Positions 1 through 10,758 of a stretch of 64,000 nucleotides of DNA are shown one piece after another; positions within the stretch are counted from its first letter, which is position 1, and every line of letters starts with the position of its first letter. Source of the stretch: Manis javanica. Its lineage: Eukaryota; Chordata; Mammalia; Pholidota; Manidae. Under the pieces are notes generated by a model, which had not been told where the DNA came from, searched no databases, and was given only the letters and a program-made list of their open reading frames with translations. The stretch is taken from positions 39,576,501-39,640,500 of the forward strand of contig NC_133163.1 in NCBI RefSeq assembly GCF_040802235.1, given 5' to 3'. Made by a program: the position numbers and the translations under genes.

Positions 1-325
1 TTGTCAAAATATTAGTTGACTGTATATGCATATGTGCTCTTGTGTTTCATTAGTTTCTGTGTCTGTTTTTATGCCAGTACTATACTGTTTTGATTGCTAT
101 CTGTTTGTGGTATACTTCGAAATCAAGAAGTGTAATGCTTCCAGCTTTGCTCTTTCTCAAGGTTGCTTTGGTTGCTTGGGATCTTTTGTGGTTCCATGCA
201 AATTTTAGAATTGGTCTTTATATTTAATATAACTTAATGTCCTTTTTTTTCTGTCCTACAGGTTGCTTTTTCACATTTTTTATTTTAAAAGCTGTGCAGA
301 GGCTTTTTAGTTTGAGGCAGTCCTA
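1..325 (-). mobile_element. Two small antisense L1 ORF2 fragments
   Basis: 1-210 matches antisense L1 ORF2 (TATGCCAGTACTATACTGTTTTGATTG and the following GGTTGCTTTGGTTGCTTGGG type phrase). 240-320 contains the CTGTGCAGAGGCTTTTTAGTTT phrase from elsewhere in ORF2. Both are diverged. Confidence 0.7.
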
Positions 326-600
326 GGAAGCCCCCATCCTTTTATGCGTTTTACCTCCCAGGATTCCACTAGCTTCTTAAGAGTGAAGAGCCAAGAAAAC
401 CTTCCTGTTTCTGCTAATGGAGGGGGAAAAGCAACCATTTTGAAATACACCAAGAACAGTCTCCTTAACAAAGGACTGCTTAGCACAGAAAAGATTACCA
501 GAGCTTTATATGAAGTGAAGGAAGAAAAATTACCCAACTCCAGCCTCGTCTAGACTTTCTCACCTAAAGTGACAAAATAAGATCACAGCCCAGGAACACA
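326..600 (+). mobile_element. Old L1 5'-UTR-like fragment
   Basis: Shares GTTTTACCTCC, a purine-rich stretch and the phrase AACCA(T/C)T(T/C)TGAAATAC with 30560-30700, implying a common repeat family. It lies directly upstream of L1 ORF2-like sequence in the same orientation. Confidence 0.45.
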
Positions 601-1045
601 GTCCCACTAAAAGACTGACTTAATCATAGAATTATAGAGAGCTTCCCCTCCATCAGGGTTGGTGACATCAGCACCCTTCTTTCAGTAATTGATAGATCCA
701 GCAGGCAGAGAATCGGTAAGGATATAGTTGAACTGAACAGCGCCCCCAATCCTCTTGATCTACTGTTGACATAAAGTACTTTATCCAACAGCAGCAGAAT
801 ATACATTCTTCTCAAGTTCACATGGGACATTCATCAAAATTGACCACATTCTGAACCAGAAAATATGCCACAACAAACTTAAAAGAATAGAAATCAAAGA
901 AAGTATGTTACTACATTGCTCAGATCACAACAGAATTGAACTAGAAGTGAAAAAAAGAAAGACAAGTGGAAAATTCCAAAATATTTGGAGTTGAGCAACA
1001 CACTACTAAATAACATATGGGTCAAAGAAGAAGTCTTGAGGAATT
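601..1045 (+). mobile_element. Old L1 ORF2 fragment (endonuclease region)
   Basis: ATACATTCTTCTCAAGTTCACATGG, TTGACCACATTCTGAACC and CAGATCACAACAGAATTGAACTAGAA correspond to the L1 ORF2 endonuclease end (SDH region). Several stops are present. Confidence 0.75.
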
Positions 1046-1769
1046 AGCAGCTCTATTGTTTTGTCTTTCACATTTAGGTTTACAATCCATTTCAAATCAG
1101 CTTAGTATGGTGTGAAGCAGGGATCAAGTTTTGCCTTTTTCCATATGAATCTCTGTCAAACACATATAAGACAAGGTAAGACCAAGCCCGACTGATTCAG
1201 TCATAAAGATACAATGAACCACTTCTAGATTCAGGTAGATTATTACTACATAGACAGTAAAAGGCTGAGAACTTCCCTTGGTTGTCCCACACACCAAAAA
1301 GGACACCACCAAAACAAAAGAGGCTAGATGACTGCAGTGAGATTAGTGGGACACCACCTTATAGAGCCAGTTCTAAACTGCAGCTAAGTGATTTATAGTC
1401 TGTAGCATTATTCTGAGGGGAATGGGGCAGAAAGCCTTGAACTTCATCAGAACCCAAGAGGCAATAAAAAGCTATCTCATAATAGCCTCTCAGGGAGAGA
1501 TAAGGAAGCAAATGGGAAATGGCACTGGAGCAGCTCCTCACAAGTCTCTTATACTCTCATGTCTGAGAGAATCACAAGGTCTCCAAGGTGTCCTGGAGTA
1601 GCTGTTTCTCTATAATTTCTAATTGATGCATTTCTATCAAAAAGACCATCCTTTCCCCCACTGCACTAAAGTGGTAATAAATGCTTATTGATTTCATTGA
1701 TTGATTAAAGTGGCAAATTTGAAAAAGTTAGGATTAAAATACCATCTAAATATTTAAGATCCATATTAG
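1046..1769. other. Mostly unassigned DNA with a short antisense L1 scrap
   Basis: 1060-1150 resembles antisense L1 ORF2 (TTTACAATCCATTTCAAATCA, TATGGTGTGAAGCAGGGATCAA). The rest shows nothing recognisable. Confidence 0.45.
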
Positions 1770-2425
1770 ATGCTCTTTTTTTTAAGGAGGCATACTGATC
1801 TTTGGGCAACAAGCATGATCTATGGAATCACACTGGAAAACTGGCCATATCAGTTAAAGCTGAATATTCACATAAGTTATGAACCAGCAATTCTTTTCCC
1901 TAACAGAAATGAATATATACATTCAATAAAAATAGGTACTAGAATGTTCACAGCAGCTCTATTCATAATAGCCCTCAACTGGAGACTCCCCAAATGTCCA
2001 TCAGCAGTAGAACAAGTGAAGAAATTGTGGTATATTCATACAGTAAAGTGTTTTCCAGTTAGGACATTAACAACCTGAACAAACTACAGTTACATGCAAC
2101 AATATGAATGATCTCATGAATATAAGGTTGAATGAAAGAAGATAAAACAGTACACATGTTGTATGATTTCATTTACATTAAATTAAAAAAGGAAGCAGAT
2201 TTTGCTGTTAGAAGTCAGGATAGTATTTACTCTTGGGGAAGGGGTAGTTACTGGAAGGGAGCATTGAGTGGCTTCTGGGGACTGGCAAAGCTGTTTCTTG
2301 TTTTTTGGTGTTGGTGACATGGCTGTATTTAGCTTGTAAAAATTTGTTGAGCTGTGCATTTATAATATGTCCTTTGTGTACACATATTATTCTTCAATGA
2401 AAAGTTAAAATTAAACCCAGATGTC
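1770..2425 (+). mobile_element. Old L1 3' end
   Basis: ORF2 C-terminal sequence (CACTGGAAAACTGG, TAGCCCTCAACTGGAGACTCCCCAAATGTCCATCAGC) followed by 3' UTR (GTACACATGTTGTATGATTTCATTTA, GGGTAGTTACTGGAAGGGAGCA, TTCTTCAATGAAAAGTTAAAA). The 102-codon open frame here is an L1 remnant. Confidence 0.8.
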
Positions 2426-2945
2426 ATTCACATGTTTGGAAACTTAAAAGCATTTACTAAGTAGTTCATGAGCAAGAGTATAGTCAAAATGGAAATTTGG
2501 AAATGCCTAGAACTACCATAAACAAAATACTAAATCAAAATTCATGAAATATTGCAAAAGCAGAGGAAAATGTCTACCTTTGAAAGCTTACATTATAAAA
2601 GAGAGAAGGCTGAAAAATTAATGAGCTAAGCATCCAACTCAAGATAGGAAAAGATCAGCAGAATAAGCCCAAGGAAGAAGGAAAGAAAGAAAAGTAAGAG
2701 CAGACATTAATGAAATAGAAAAGGTAAAGATAAAATAGGGAGGATCAACAAAGCCAAATGTTGGTTCCTTGGAAAGCCTAATAAAATAGACAAGTCTTTG
2801 GCAAGACTGATGATGAGGAAAAAGGGAAAAGGAATAAATAAACAGTATTAACAATGAAAAAGATAAGTACACATTTTGCAGAAATTAAATAGATTTTAAG
2901 AGAAACCTATGAATGACTTTATGCCAATAATTGAAATTTACTAAG
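2426..2945 (+). mobile_element. Old L1 ORF2 fragment (between EN and RT)
   Basis: Matches the segment following the endonuclease: GCAGAGGAAAATG..., GAAATAGAAAAGG, ATCAACAAAGCCAAATGTTGGTTCCTTGGAAAG, ACAAGTCTTTGGCAAGACTGA. It is probably part of the same ancestral insertion as 601-1045, split by the 1770-2425 element. Confidence 0.75.
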
Positions 2946-3080
2946 AGAGTAGAACTTGGCAAAGTCACAAAGCTATTTGGTCAACTATAGTCATCATGTT
3001 GTACATTACTTTACTGAACTTACTTATAACAGGAAGTTCATATCCTTTGACCGCCTTCCTCCAAATCCCCCACATCATGG
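2946..3080 (+). mobile_element. L1 3' UTR fragment
   Basis: GTCAACTATAGTCATCATGTTGTACATTA and CTTATAACAGGAAGTTCATATCCTTTGACC are the hallmark phrase of several older L1 3' UTRs. Confidence 0.65.
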
Positions 3081-3889
3081 AGCTGGAGTTTGAACCCAGG
3101 CATAAATGTATAATATCCACATAATCACTGGGGAGGGGCAGAAGTGTGTGAGGTTCCCAGAAGGAAAGCTGAACACATATGTAATCTATTACACACATTC
3201 TATGTAATCTGTTACCCCACCACCACCTCCCACTCCTGGTAGCATTCCTTATATTCTTGTACAACAACACAGGTGGGGTGTTTTGTTCCTTTCCTCCTGC
3301 TTTCTCTTCTTAAAAAATATAATTAATAACTATAATAAAAGCCCTTCTGGAAAAGCAACACCAAGTACCACATGCATGCCAAGCCTGGCTTTTGTTGCCA
3401 GATTTGCTTTCCACATGATTCTCACTATGAGCGTGAAGTTATAGTGCCCTTCTTGTGACACGACATGGTTGGCTCGGTTTTGGATTGATGCTGCCAACCC
3501 AAATAATAAACAGCCAATTGTATATTTCAGGGCTATTATACCATTTAATCAGGATTTCTAAAAAATTGTATAGAATAATGGAATCTGTAAATGTATTTAT
3601 AATTAATGCTATTTCATTTCACTGAAGTAAAAACATATAAATTATCAAGGGGAGAATATTCTAATTTTTCTTTTCCTGAAATGAGCAATTTTCTATCTAC
3701 AGTCCCCCTCCTCAATATAAAAAACAATTATTGTAATTTCCTGTTGGAAAAAATGAGATCAATCAATTCTAATATTTTATGGTAAAAAATTAAAAAATTA
3801 CTAAAATATTTCCCACATTACCATATGTAAATAAATGTGGTAACTTTAAGTTTCATATTTTGCAATATAAGGAAAAGGTACTGAAATGG
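3081..3889. other. Unassigned unique DNA
   Basis: AT-rich, no gene or clear repeat recognised. Confidence 0.5.
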
Positions 3890-5225
3890 GGTAATTTTTT
3901 AAAATTGAATTATCATTGATATACAATCTTATGTTGGTTTCAAGTATACAGCACAGTGGTTCAACAGTTACCCATATTATTAAATCTGCACCCCCACTAA
4001 TGTGGTTACTATCTGTGAACATAGAAAGATGTTACAGAACCACTGGCTATATTCTCCATGCTATACTACTATCCCCAAGACCAACTTATGTTATTATTGA
4101 GAATTTTGTGACTCTTTATTCCCCTCTCTTTCCCCATCCACACCAACCCCTCCCCCATGGTAACCACCAGTCTCTTCTCAGTGTCTATGAGTCTACTGTT
4201 ATTTTGTTCATTTTGTTTTTTTGTCTTGTTTTCATATTTCACAGATAAGTTAAATCATATAGTATTTGTCTTTCTTTACCTGGCTTATTTCACTAAGCAG
4301 AATACCCTCTAGGTCCATCCATGCTGTCACAAATGGTGGGATTTCTTTTTTCTATGGCTGAATAACATTCCATTGCACATGTACCAAATCTTCTTTATCC
4401 ATTCACCTATTGATGGACACTTAGGTTCTTTCCATATCTTGGCTATTGTAAATAATATGGTGATAAACATAAGGGTAGACATATATCTTTCAAATCAGGG
4501 ATTTTGTTTTCTTTGGGTAAATTCCTAGACATGGAATCACTGGGTTGAATGATACTTCTATTTTTAGTTTTTTGAGGAACCTCCATACTGCTTTCCAACA
4601 ATGGCTGCACCAATTGACATTTCCACCACCAGTGCAGGAGGGTTCCCGTTTCTCCACATCTTCATCAACACTTGTTATTTCTTATCTTTTGGATAGTGGC
4701 CATTCTGACTGGTATAAGGTGATATTTCACTGTGGTTTTGATTTACATTTCCCTGATGATTAGTGATGTAGAGCATCTTTTCATGTGCCTATTGACTACC
4801 TGTATTTCTTCTTTAGAGAAAAGTCTGTTTAGAAAAGTCCACCTTCCATTTTTTTTGTAATCAGGTTATTTGTTTTTTTGGTGTTGAGGCATATGAGTTC
4901 TTTATATATTTTGTATGTTAACCCTTTATCAGATAAATTGTTGATGATTATATTCTCCCATACCGCAGGTTGCCTTTTTGTTCTGCTGATGGTGTCCTTT
5001 GCTGTGCAGAAGCTTGCTTTTTAGTTTGGTGAAGTCCCACTTGTTCATTTTTTATTTTGTTTCCCTTGCCTGAGGAGATGGGTCCAGGAGAAAATTACTC
5101 ATGTTTATGTTCAAGAGATTTTTGTCTATGTGTTCTTCTAAGACTTTCATGGCTTTATGTCTTACATATAGGTCTTTGATCCATTTTGAGTTTACTTTTG
5201 TGAGGTAAATATTCTTGTAATTTTG
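3890..5225 (-). mobile_element. 5'-truncated L1 3' end
   Basis: Antisense 3' UTR (3895-4190) with a TGGTTTCAAGTATACAGCACAGTGGTTC-type tail and pyrimidine-rich block, then ORF2 C-terminal half to about 5215 (TCCATCCATGCTGTCACAAATGG, TGTACC..ATCTTCTTTATCCATTC, TTGATCCATTTTGAGTTTAC). A short GTAATTTT at 3891-3898 and 5217-5224 may be the target-site duplication. Confidence 0.85.
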
Positions 5226-7379
5226 TTCCTTCTCAGGAATTTTCTTCCAGGAATCTTATAAAATGTGCTATTGTGGGGACACACATTTACCTTGGAGGAA
5301 AATAAGTCATCAGCATCTAAGTAGCCACTCTACATAAATCATGGTGTTTTCAGAGCAAGATCACAGTTCTTTCATAATTTTTTGGATGAGCAAATGAGAT
5401 TTAAGAAAATAACTTTATACCTCCCAAAGCTCTTTTTGATGGAAGAGCACACAAATCAGGCATTTACATATAAGAAGGTAGACGTTTTCAAGAGGATTTC
5501 TTGGTACCAGACCCTTTGGGGCCAAAACGCTGAACTTGCTGGGGTAATTTTGCTTTGAGGAAACAGAATGGGCATTAGTAGCAAACCACCTATTATGAAA
5601 CAGGTTGGGGAGGGCTTCCAGAGAAAATATGAAAAATCTGCTATGTATTTTAAAATGTTCTTTCCCAGATATGGAAGGGACATTACTTGTAGACCCAAAA
5701 TATTTGAAAGAGAAATTGTTGGCTCATGTCCACTAAATTAGGACATTTGAGGCATCCTTGCCCTAGGTGGCATAGTGAATGCCAACTTCTATTTTAGAAA
5801 AGTCTGATATTACAACCAGGAAAAAAATATATTCCTTCGCCTTTTAAATTCTTTTTGGTGACTTGATTGTTCAATTCAGACTTTGAAAGAGAAGACTTAG
5901 AACTAAAGAATTGGAATCAAAGTTTCTGGGTCCAAATTTGGATTAACATTGGGCAAATCACTTACCACTCTGCATCTAGGCTTTTTCTCCTCCCCTGCAT
6001 TTAAGTCAGCTGGACTGGATCCCGTATTTGCTGGTCCAGTAAAAGGAAAATACATCCTTGGCTAAAAAAGTAGGAGGTGATGTGGTAATTTTATGTGTTT
6101 TATTTTTAGCTATTAAAGGCTTGTCATCTCAACCAGAAAGTTAGGATGGTAGTATGTGTTTGTCAAGATTTTGATCAATGAATGAGCAACAATGACAGAT
6201 ATGCAAATTACTGCTTCTCTGTGGCTTTCTTCTCCTGAAGGATCATAGGACAAACCTGCCTCTAATTATATGTTGCTTAGATATGGCACTTTTCATTAGA
6301 GGATGTTGAAGTGTTTTTGCAAACATTAAGACTTGCATCTTCCTTGTGAAGTGAATGTGATTGTTTTCCTGGTACACAGAGCAGCAAACTGAGATACAAA
6401 ACACGTTAGAAGCTGCCCGAGATTACCCTGCTGGACAATTCCATCAAGAACCAGGGGGACTGTTTATTTAAGTTACTTGCTATAACCTGCAACACTGTGT
6501 TCAGGGACATGCTCCTTCAACTTTTTACCTCAGGTATATAACCTTATCAGTATCTGTATTTTCTCTTACCTCCTTTCATCTGGTTTCAGAGAAGGAAGTG
6601 CTGCATTATGATGTCTGAGGTGCTTTTATTATTTATTCAGGTGTTCATCTCTTCCTCCAGGAGCAGTTCTATGTCACCAGGATTGCATTCTAATCATCCT
6701 ACCTGTTTTACTTCTTTCTGACTGCTGGACAGCCTTAGGTAAGGTGTTATTTTTCTCTTGGGCTCATTTGGAGCTCAGTCTGGTTGCTAGTGTATTTTTA
6801 AATGGCAGCAATTCTGCAGGAAGTGCAAGGCAAATGAATCTTTGGTCCAGCAACCAGCCCCTCCTCAGGCAACTGAAGGAGGACCTATGCTCTCTGCCTT
6901 CCTGACTTGGAGGTTGGGGCAGATTAGCCTTACCATTGGTTCTATCTGGGCTTTTAGGGGTCAGGAAGACTGTCATACTGACATATGGGGTCAAGCTTGG
7001 TTATCCCAGGAGAAATAGTTTGCTGAATGCTAAGCTCTTCCCAGTATACACTGCCTCTGGTCCTCACTCCTGAGTCCAGTTCACAGGGAAAGAAGACCTC
7101 CCACCAGGCCACCTCACTGGGAGCCTGCATGGTTAGGCCTCACCTATACCCAGTTGCCTGAAGGTCCCAGCAGCCTCATGACTCAGGAGAGGCAGAGAGT
7201 TTATGGGAATGGATAGGAAGGAGCTGCCTCAGGTGCTCTTTTTGGGATCCAGATAGCTAACTGTCTCTCTAGTTACCTCCTTCATTTATTGCCAATTTTC
7301 TTAAAAGTTAAACTATACTTTTATTTTCCCTTTCCTATCTCACATTTGCTTTTGAATCCACTGCAATGAAACAATAGCC
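5226..7379. other. Mostly unique DNA with two MIR-like pieces
   Basis: 5900-6000 (GGGTCCAAATTTGGATT...TTGGGCAAATCACTTACC) looks like a plus-orientation MIR. 6340-6450 (GCAAACTGAGATACAAAACACG) looks like a minus-orientation MIR. The remainder holds no recognised gene or element. Confidence 0.5.
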
Positions 7380-7884
7380 CTGCTTCTTACCTAAAACTGC
7401 TTTGGCAAGGCAACCACTGACCTCCTAATTGCTGCATGCTTTAGAATCTTCATGGTTCTCAGATCTTTCTTGACCTCTCAGCTGTGTTCGCTCTTGCTGA
7501 CCACTCCCACTCCCATCTTGACTCTTCCTTTGGCTTCTGTGACAATACTCTCTTCCAGGACTTCTCTTATTTCTCTAATTCTTCTTAGTCTCCTCTTCTA
7601 GATTTTCCATCTTTTATATGTTCTTAATTTTGGTGTCACCCATAGTTCTGTTCTCTTCTTTTCTCACTGCACTTGCTGTCCCCTGGATAATCTCATCTAA
7701 TCTTTCAACTTCTATATTTAGCCACCTGTATGTGAATGATCCCCAAATTCAGGTCTTTAGCTCAGACCTCCCTTCTGAACTCTAATCCATTTATGCAACC
7801 GCCAACAGGACATTTCCTCCTGGATATTCCATTCTGAACACAGTATTCCAAAATGGAAAGTAATCTTTCTCAGAAGTAGTACTG
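7380..7884 (+). mobile_element. L2 LINE fragment (first part of an interrupted copy)
   Basis: Diverged L2 3'-ORF sequence, recognisable from the run around ATAATCTCATCTAATC, GAATGATCCCCAAATTCAGG and CTCAGACCTCCCTTCTGAAC. It continues after the hAT/MIR insertions at 8411 and after the L1 at 16431. Confidence 0.7.
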
Positions 7885-8205
7885 TACAGTACAGGGGTCA
7901 GTGCACTGAGGCCCAAGGACCAAATCTGGCCTGAGAATGAAGAATGGCTTGTACATTTTTAAATGATTGGAAAAATTAAAAGAAGAATAATATTTCATAA
8001 TACTTGAAAATTCTATGAAACTCAAATCTCAGTGTTTATAAAGTTTTATTGTAGCAAAGTCTTATCCATTTGTTTATGGCATTGTTTATGTTTGGCTGTA
8101 CTTTTCACTGCAGTGGTTGAGATGAGTAGTTGTAACAGGAATCATGTAATCCACAAAATCCAAAATATTTACTCTCTGGTCTTTTACTGAAAAAATTCTG
8201 CTGAA
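7885..8205 (+). mobile_element. hAT-type non-autonomous DNA transposon remnant
   Basis: Starts ACAGGGGTCAGTGCACTGAGG and retains the typical interior CCAAATCTGGCC, a degenerate AAAGTTTTATTG and TGTTTATGGCATTG, and a TAAAATATTT/TGGTCTTTTACTGAAAAA-like end. The right terminus is eroded. Confidence 0.65.
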
Positions 8206-8207
8206 AA

Positions 8208-8410
8208 AAATTTAGGTTCAAATCTCAGCTCCACCACTTATTCTCCATGTAATTTGGGCAAATTACTTTACTTCTCCTAATCTTATTTTCTTCATCTGAA
8301 AATGAGAACATAAGCTATTTACTGCTCAAGGTTTCTTGTAGATTAAATGAGACAAAGCATGTAAAACACTTGGCACAATCCTTCATATATATTACCCAAT
8401 GTTAACTGTT
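8208..8410 (+). mobile_element. MIR SINE
   Basis: CTCAGCTCCACCACTTA, TTGGGCAAATTACTT, CTTCATCTGAAAATG and TAAAACACTTGGCACA mark a plus-orientation MIR core and 3' end. Confidence 0.8.
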
Positions 8411-8922
8411 GTTCTTTCTCCCCAAATCCACTCTTCCTCTTGTTTTTCTAACTTTATGACAGCTGCATGGTCCTCTAGTCACCCAAGCCAGAAACTTGAG
8501 AGTCATTCTAGGCCTTACAGCCTATTTGTTGTTAACTTAACCTCCACAAAATCTGAAATGTCCATCATTTTTCCTTCACATCTACTGCTGCTTCCTTAGT
8601 TCACATTCCAGTTTTCTCTGGCCTGGACTATCTCTCTGACTCAGATATTGTCTCCATTTCCTTGTTTTCTGTACTTCTTGTTGAGTATTTTAAGATGAAA
8701 ATCTTATGGCATTGCTTTCCATCTTAAAGACATGCAAGCAGCCCCCTCTCTGGCCCCACTGCCTGCATGATAAAGCCTAAGCTCCTTTCACCATCCTTCA
8801 TGATCACTGCTCTTCTCAGACTTAATTCTCACCTTGCCTACATTGGACACCTTGTGGCAATCTTATGGCTTAAAATTTCCAAGGCAACCTGGAATGCTCT
8901 TCTGCATCCTGTCAATCCAGAC
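8411..8922 (+). mobile_element. L2 LINE fragment (middle part)
   Basis: Continuation of the L2 starting at 7380, with typical CATGATAAAGCCTAAGCTCCTT and CCTGGAATGCTCTTC segments. It ends at the L1 target site. Confidence 0.75.
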
Positions 8923-8939
8923 AGCTTCTGTTTCACTTT
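8923..8939. repeat. Left target-site duplication of the chimeric L1
   Basis: AGCTTCTGTTTCACTTT, identical over 17 bp to 16414..16430. One further matching C on the left may be chance. It lies directly beside the antisense A-tail (T-run). Confidence 0.93.
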
Positions 8940-9153
8940 TTTTTTTGTAGATAATTATTTTTTATTGAGGGGTATGTGACACACAGTATTACATTAGTTT
9001 CAGGTGTACAACACAGTGATTCAACATTTATATACATGATAATTCTAGCTACCAGCTATCACCATACAAAGTTGTTACAATATTTTGACTATATTCCTTA
9101 CGCTATGCATTACATCCAGGTTACTTATTTATTTTACAATTGGAAGTCTGTAC
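8940..9153 (-). mobile_element. Terminal L1 3' UTR of the chimeric element
   Basis: After the internal A11 tract the minus strand continues with a conventional L1 3' tail, including GTTGTACACCTGAAACTAAT and a CCTCAATAAAAAATAATTAT end, and then the final A-tail opposite 8940-8946. This tail differs from those of the 41.2-kb and 45.9-kb L1 copies. Confidence 0.75.
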
Positions 9154-9164
9154 TTTTTTTTTTT

Positions 9165-9483
9165 GAGAGGGCATCTCTCATATTTATTGATCAAACAGTT
9201 GTTAATAACAATAAAATTCTGTATAGGAGAGTCAATGCTCAATGAGCAATCATTAATCCACCCCAAGCCTAATTTTCGTCAGTCTCCAATCTTCTGAAGC
9301 ATAACGAACAAGTTCTTACATGGAGAACAAATTCTTATATAGTGAATAAGTTACATGGTGAACAGTACAAGGGCAGTCATCACAGAAACTTTCGGTTTTG
9401 ATCACACATTATGAACTATAAACAATCAGTTCAAATATGAGTATTCTTTTGATTTTATACTTGATTTATATGTGGATGCCACA
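9165..9483 (-). mobile_element. Captured LTR (U3-R) ending at its own poly(A) site
   Basis: On the minus strand a purine-rich tract (AAAGAGAGAAA) precedes TGTGGCATCC at 9483, the likely U3 start. A TATATAAG box lies near 9341-9334 and AATAAA is at 9188..9183. An A11 run (9164-9154) begins 19 nt beyond the hexamer. U5 is missing, as expected for a polyadenylated retroviral RNA end rather than a proviral LTR. Family not identified. Confidence 0.7.
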
Positions 9484-9989
9484 TTTCTCTCTTTATTATT
9501 ATTTTTAATAAAATGCTGGTAGGTAGATGCAAGATAAAGGTAGAAAACATAGGTTAGTGTTGTAAGAAAGCAAATGCAGATGATCAGGTGTGTGCCTGTA
9601 GACTATGTGTTAATTCAAGCTAGACACGGGCAATAAAACATCCACGGATGCAGAAGATTTCTCTCAAAACAGGGGGGGTGAGGTTCCAAGCCTCACCTCT
9701 GTTGATCCCCAATTTCTCACCTGATGGCCCCCCTGCGACTGTGCCTGTCTTGGGTTGTTCCTCCCTTAAGGAATCTTACCCTTCTCTGGCTAACCAGTCA
9801 TCTTCCGGGGCCATGCAGGGAAATGTAAAGTTGGTAAGTGAGAGAGAAGCCATATTGTTTGAAAAGGTTAGCTTTTTACTTCTTTGCAGATTTATGCCCT
9901 GTGGCTACTATGCCCAGCATTTGTCTTGAGGTATCTTTACCACTTGGAGGAATTATGATACTCGGTAAATTCGATATGAGCCACGAATT

Positions 9990-10682
9990 CTATTTAAGGG
10001 TTGTAATTAGGAAGGAAGAAGAAAAGCTATAGAAGTAGCAGGCGGAAGAAAACATGGGAAGATTATTTTTTGACATATCTTCTTGTAGAGTAACTTCAGC
10101 ATGCATAGGTTTTAAACTACTAATTAAATTGAGCACACACATTAACATAATAGGAGTACAGTTACATAACCAAAGCAGACCTATAATTACCAGCCATCTC
10201 CAGTGAAACCAAGAAAACCAGTTAGGCACCTTAGGCATTTGTGAAAACTTATCTATGATATGGTGGATATTGTCCAACTGAACTTGAACAGTCTGAGAGA
10301 AATCAGACAAATTAAAACAACCCATTCCTGGGGACTGTTTACATCCCATATGTTCTTTTAACAATAGATAGTCTGTAGTTGTAAGATTTTGGAGCATTAC
10401 AACTTGCACTTCTCCTAATTCTTGGTTGAGTTCCAACAGTATAGATCCAGTCAAATTTGTTGTTTTACTGTATGCACAGGCCAGCTTAGATATCTCCTTC
10501 TTCATTCCCATGGCAAGTCCAGGAACCGGTGGGATGAATGCAGCTACAGCTGTAGCAGCGCCTGGATCTTTGTTGAGGTTTTTTGATGATCATCTTCTGG
10601 TATGAGTCTTCCAGAGAGTGCTGATTTTGGAAATTCTTCTTCATATCGTATCTTAGTTCATTTTCTGGGTAGCCAAATTAGG
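9990..10682 (-). pseudogene. Defective endogenous-retroviral env fragment (SU end plus TM), gammaretrovirus-type
   Basis: The SU C-terminal piece reads in one frame (about 10682-10558) and ends in a basic RSRR furin-type site (codons 10569-10558). The TM subunit reads in a second frame, open from 10589 to the stop at 9990, so a frameshift separates the two. TM shows a hydrophobic Ala/Val/Pro-rich fusion-peptide-like N-terminus, a Leu-rich heptad region with LQN, and the covalent gamma-type cysteine motif (C-X6-C-C). Its second Cys is replaced by Gly (Cys57, Gly64, Cys65 counting from the Met at 10511). A membrane anchor (about 107-130) and a short tail follow. Most of SU is absent, so no functional envelope is encoded. 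Confidence 0.8.
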
Positions 10683-10758
10683 CTTTGATCTTCTATTAGT
10701 CCATTCTTGGGTTCTGTGATTCTGCTGCTGTTTTGTTCCTTCAGTTTTTCCTTTGTTC

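Larger units (their letters stand above)
9154..10695 (-). mobile_element. Retroviral env-3'LTR block captured within the L1 3' UTR
   Basis: L1 copies at 41.2 and 45.9 kb match this element through the proximal 3' UTR up to about 10696 and then differ. From 10695 leftwards this copy carries the end of an Env surface subunit, an Env transmembrane subunit, a noncoding stretch and an LTR U3-R ending in a poly(A) signal and an A11 tract (9164-9154). No target-site duplication flanks the block itself, so it may have arisen by template switching or 3' fusion rather than by a separate insertion. A defective, ancient sequence with no complete retroviral gene. Confidence 0.8.

Noticed and set aside
1770..2078. 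102-codon open frame
   Set aside because: Lies in an L1 ORF2 C-terminal remnant, as do the frames at 47130-47363, 41689-41916 and 42165-42755.
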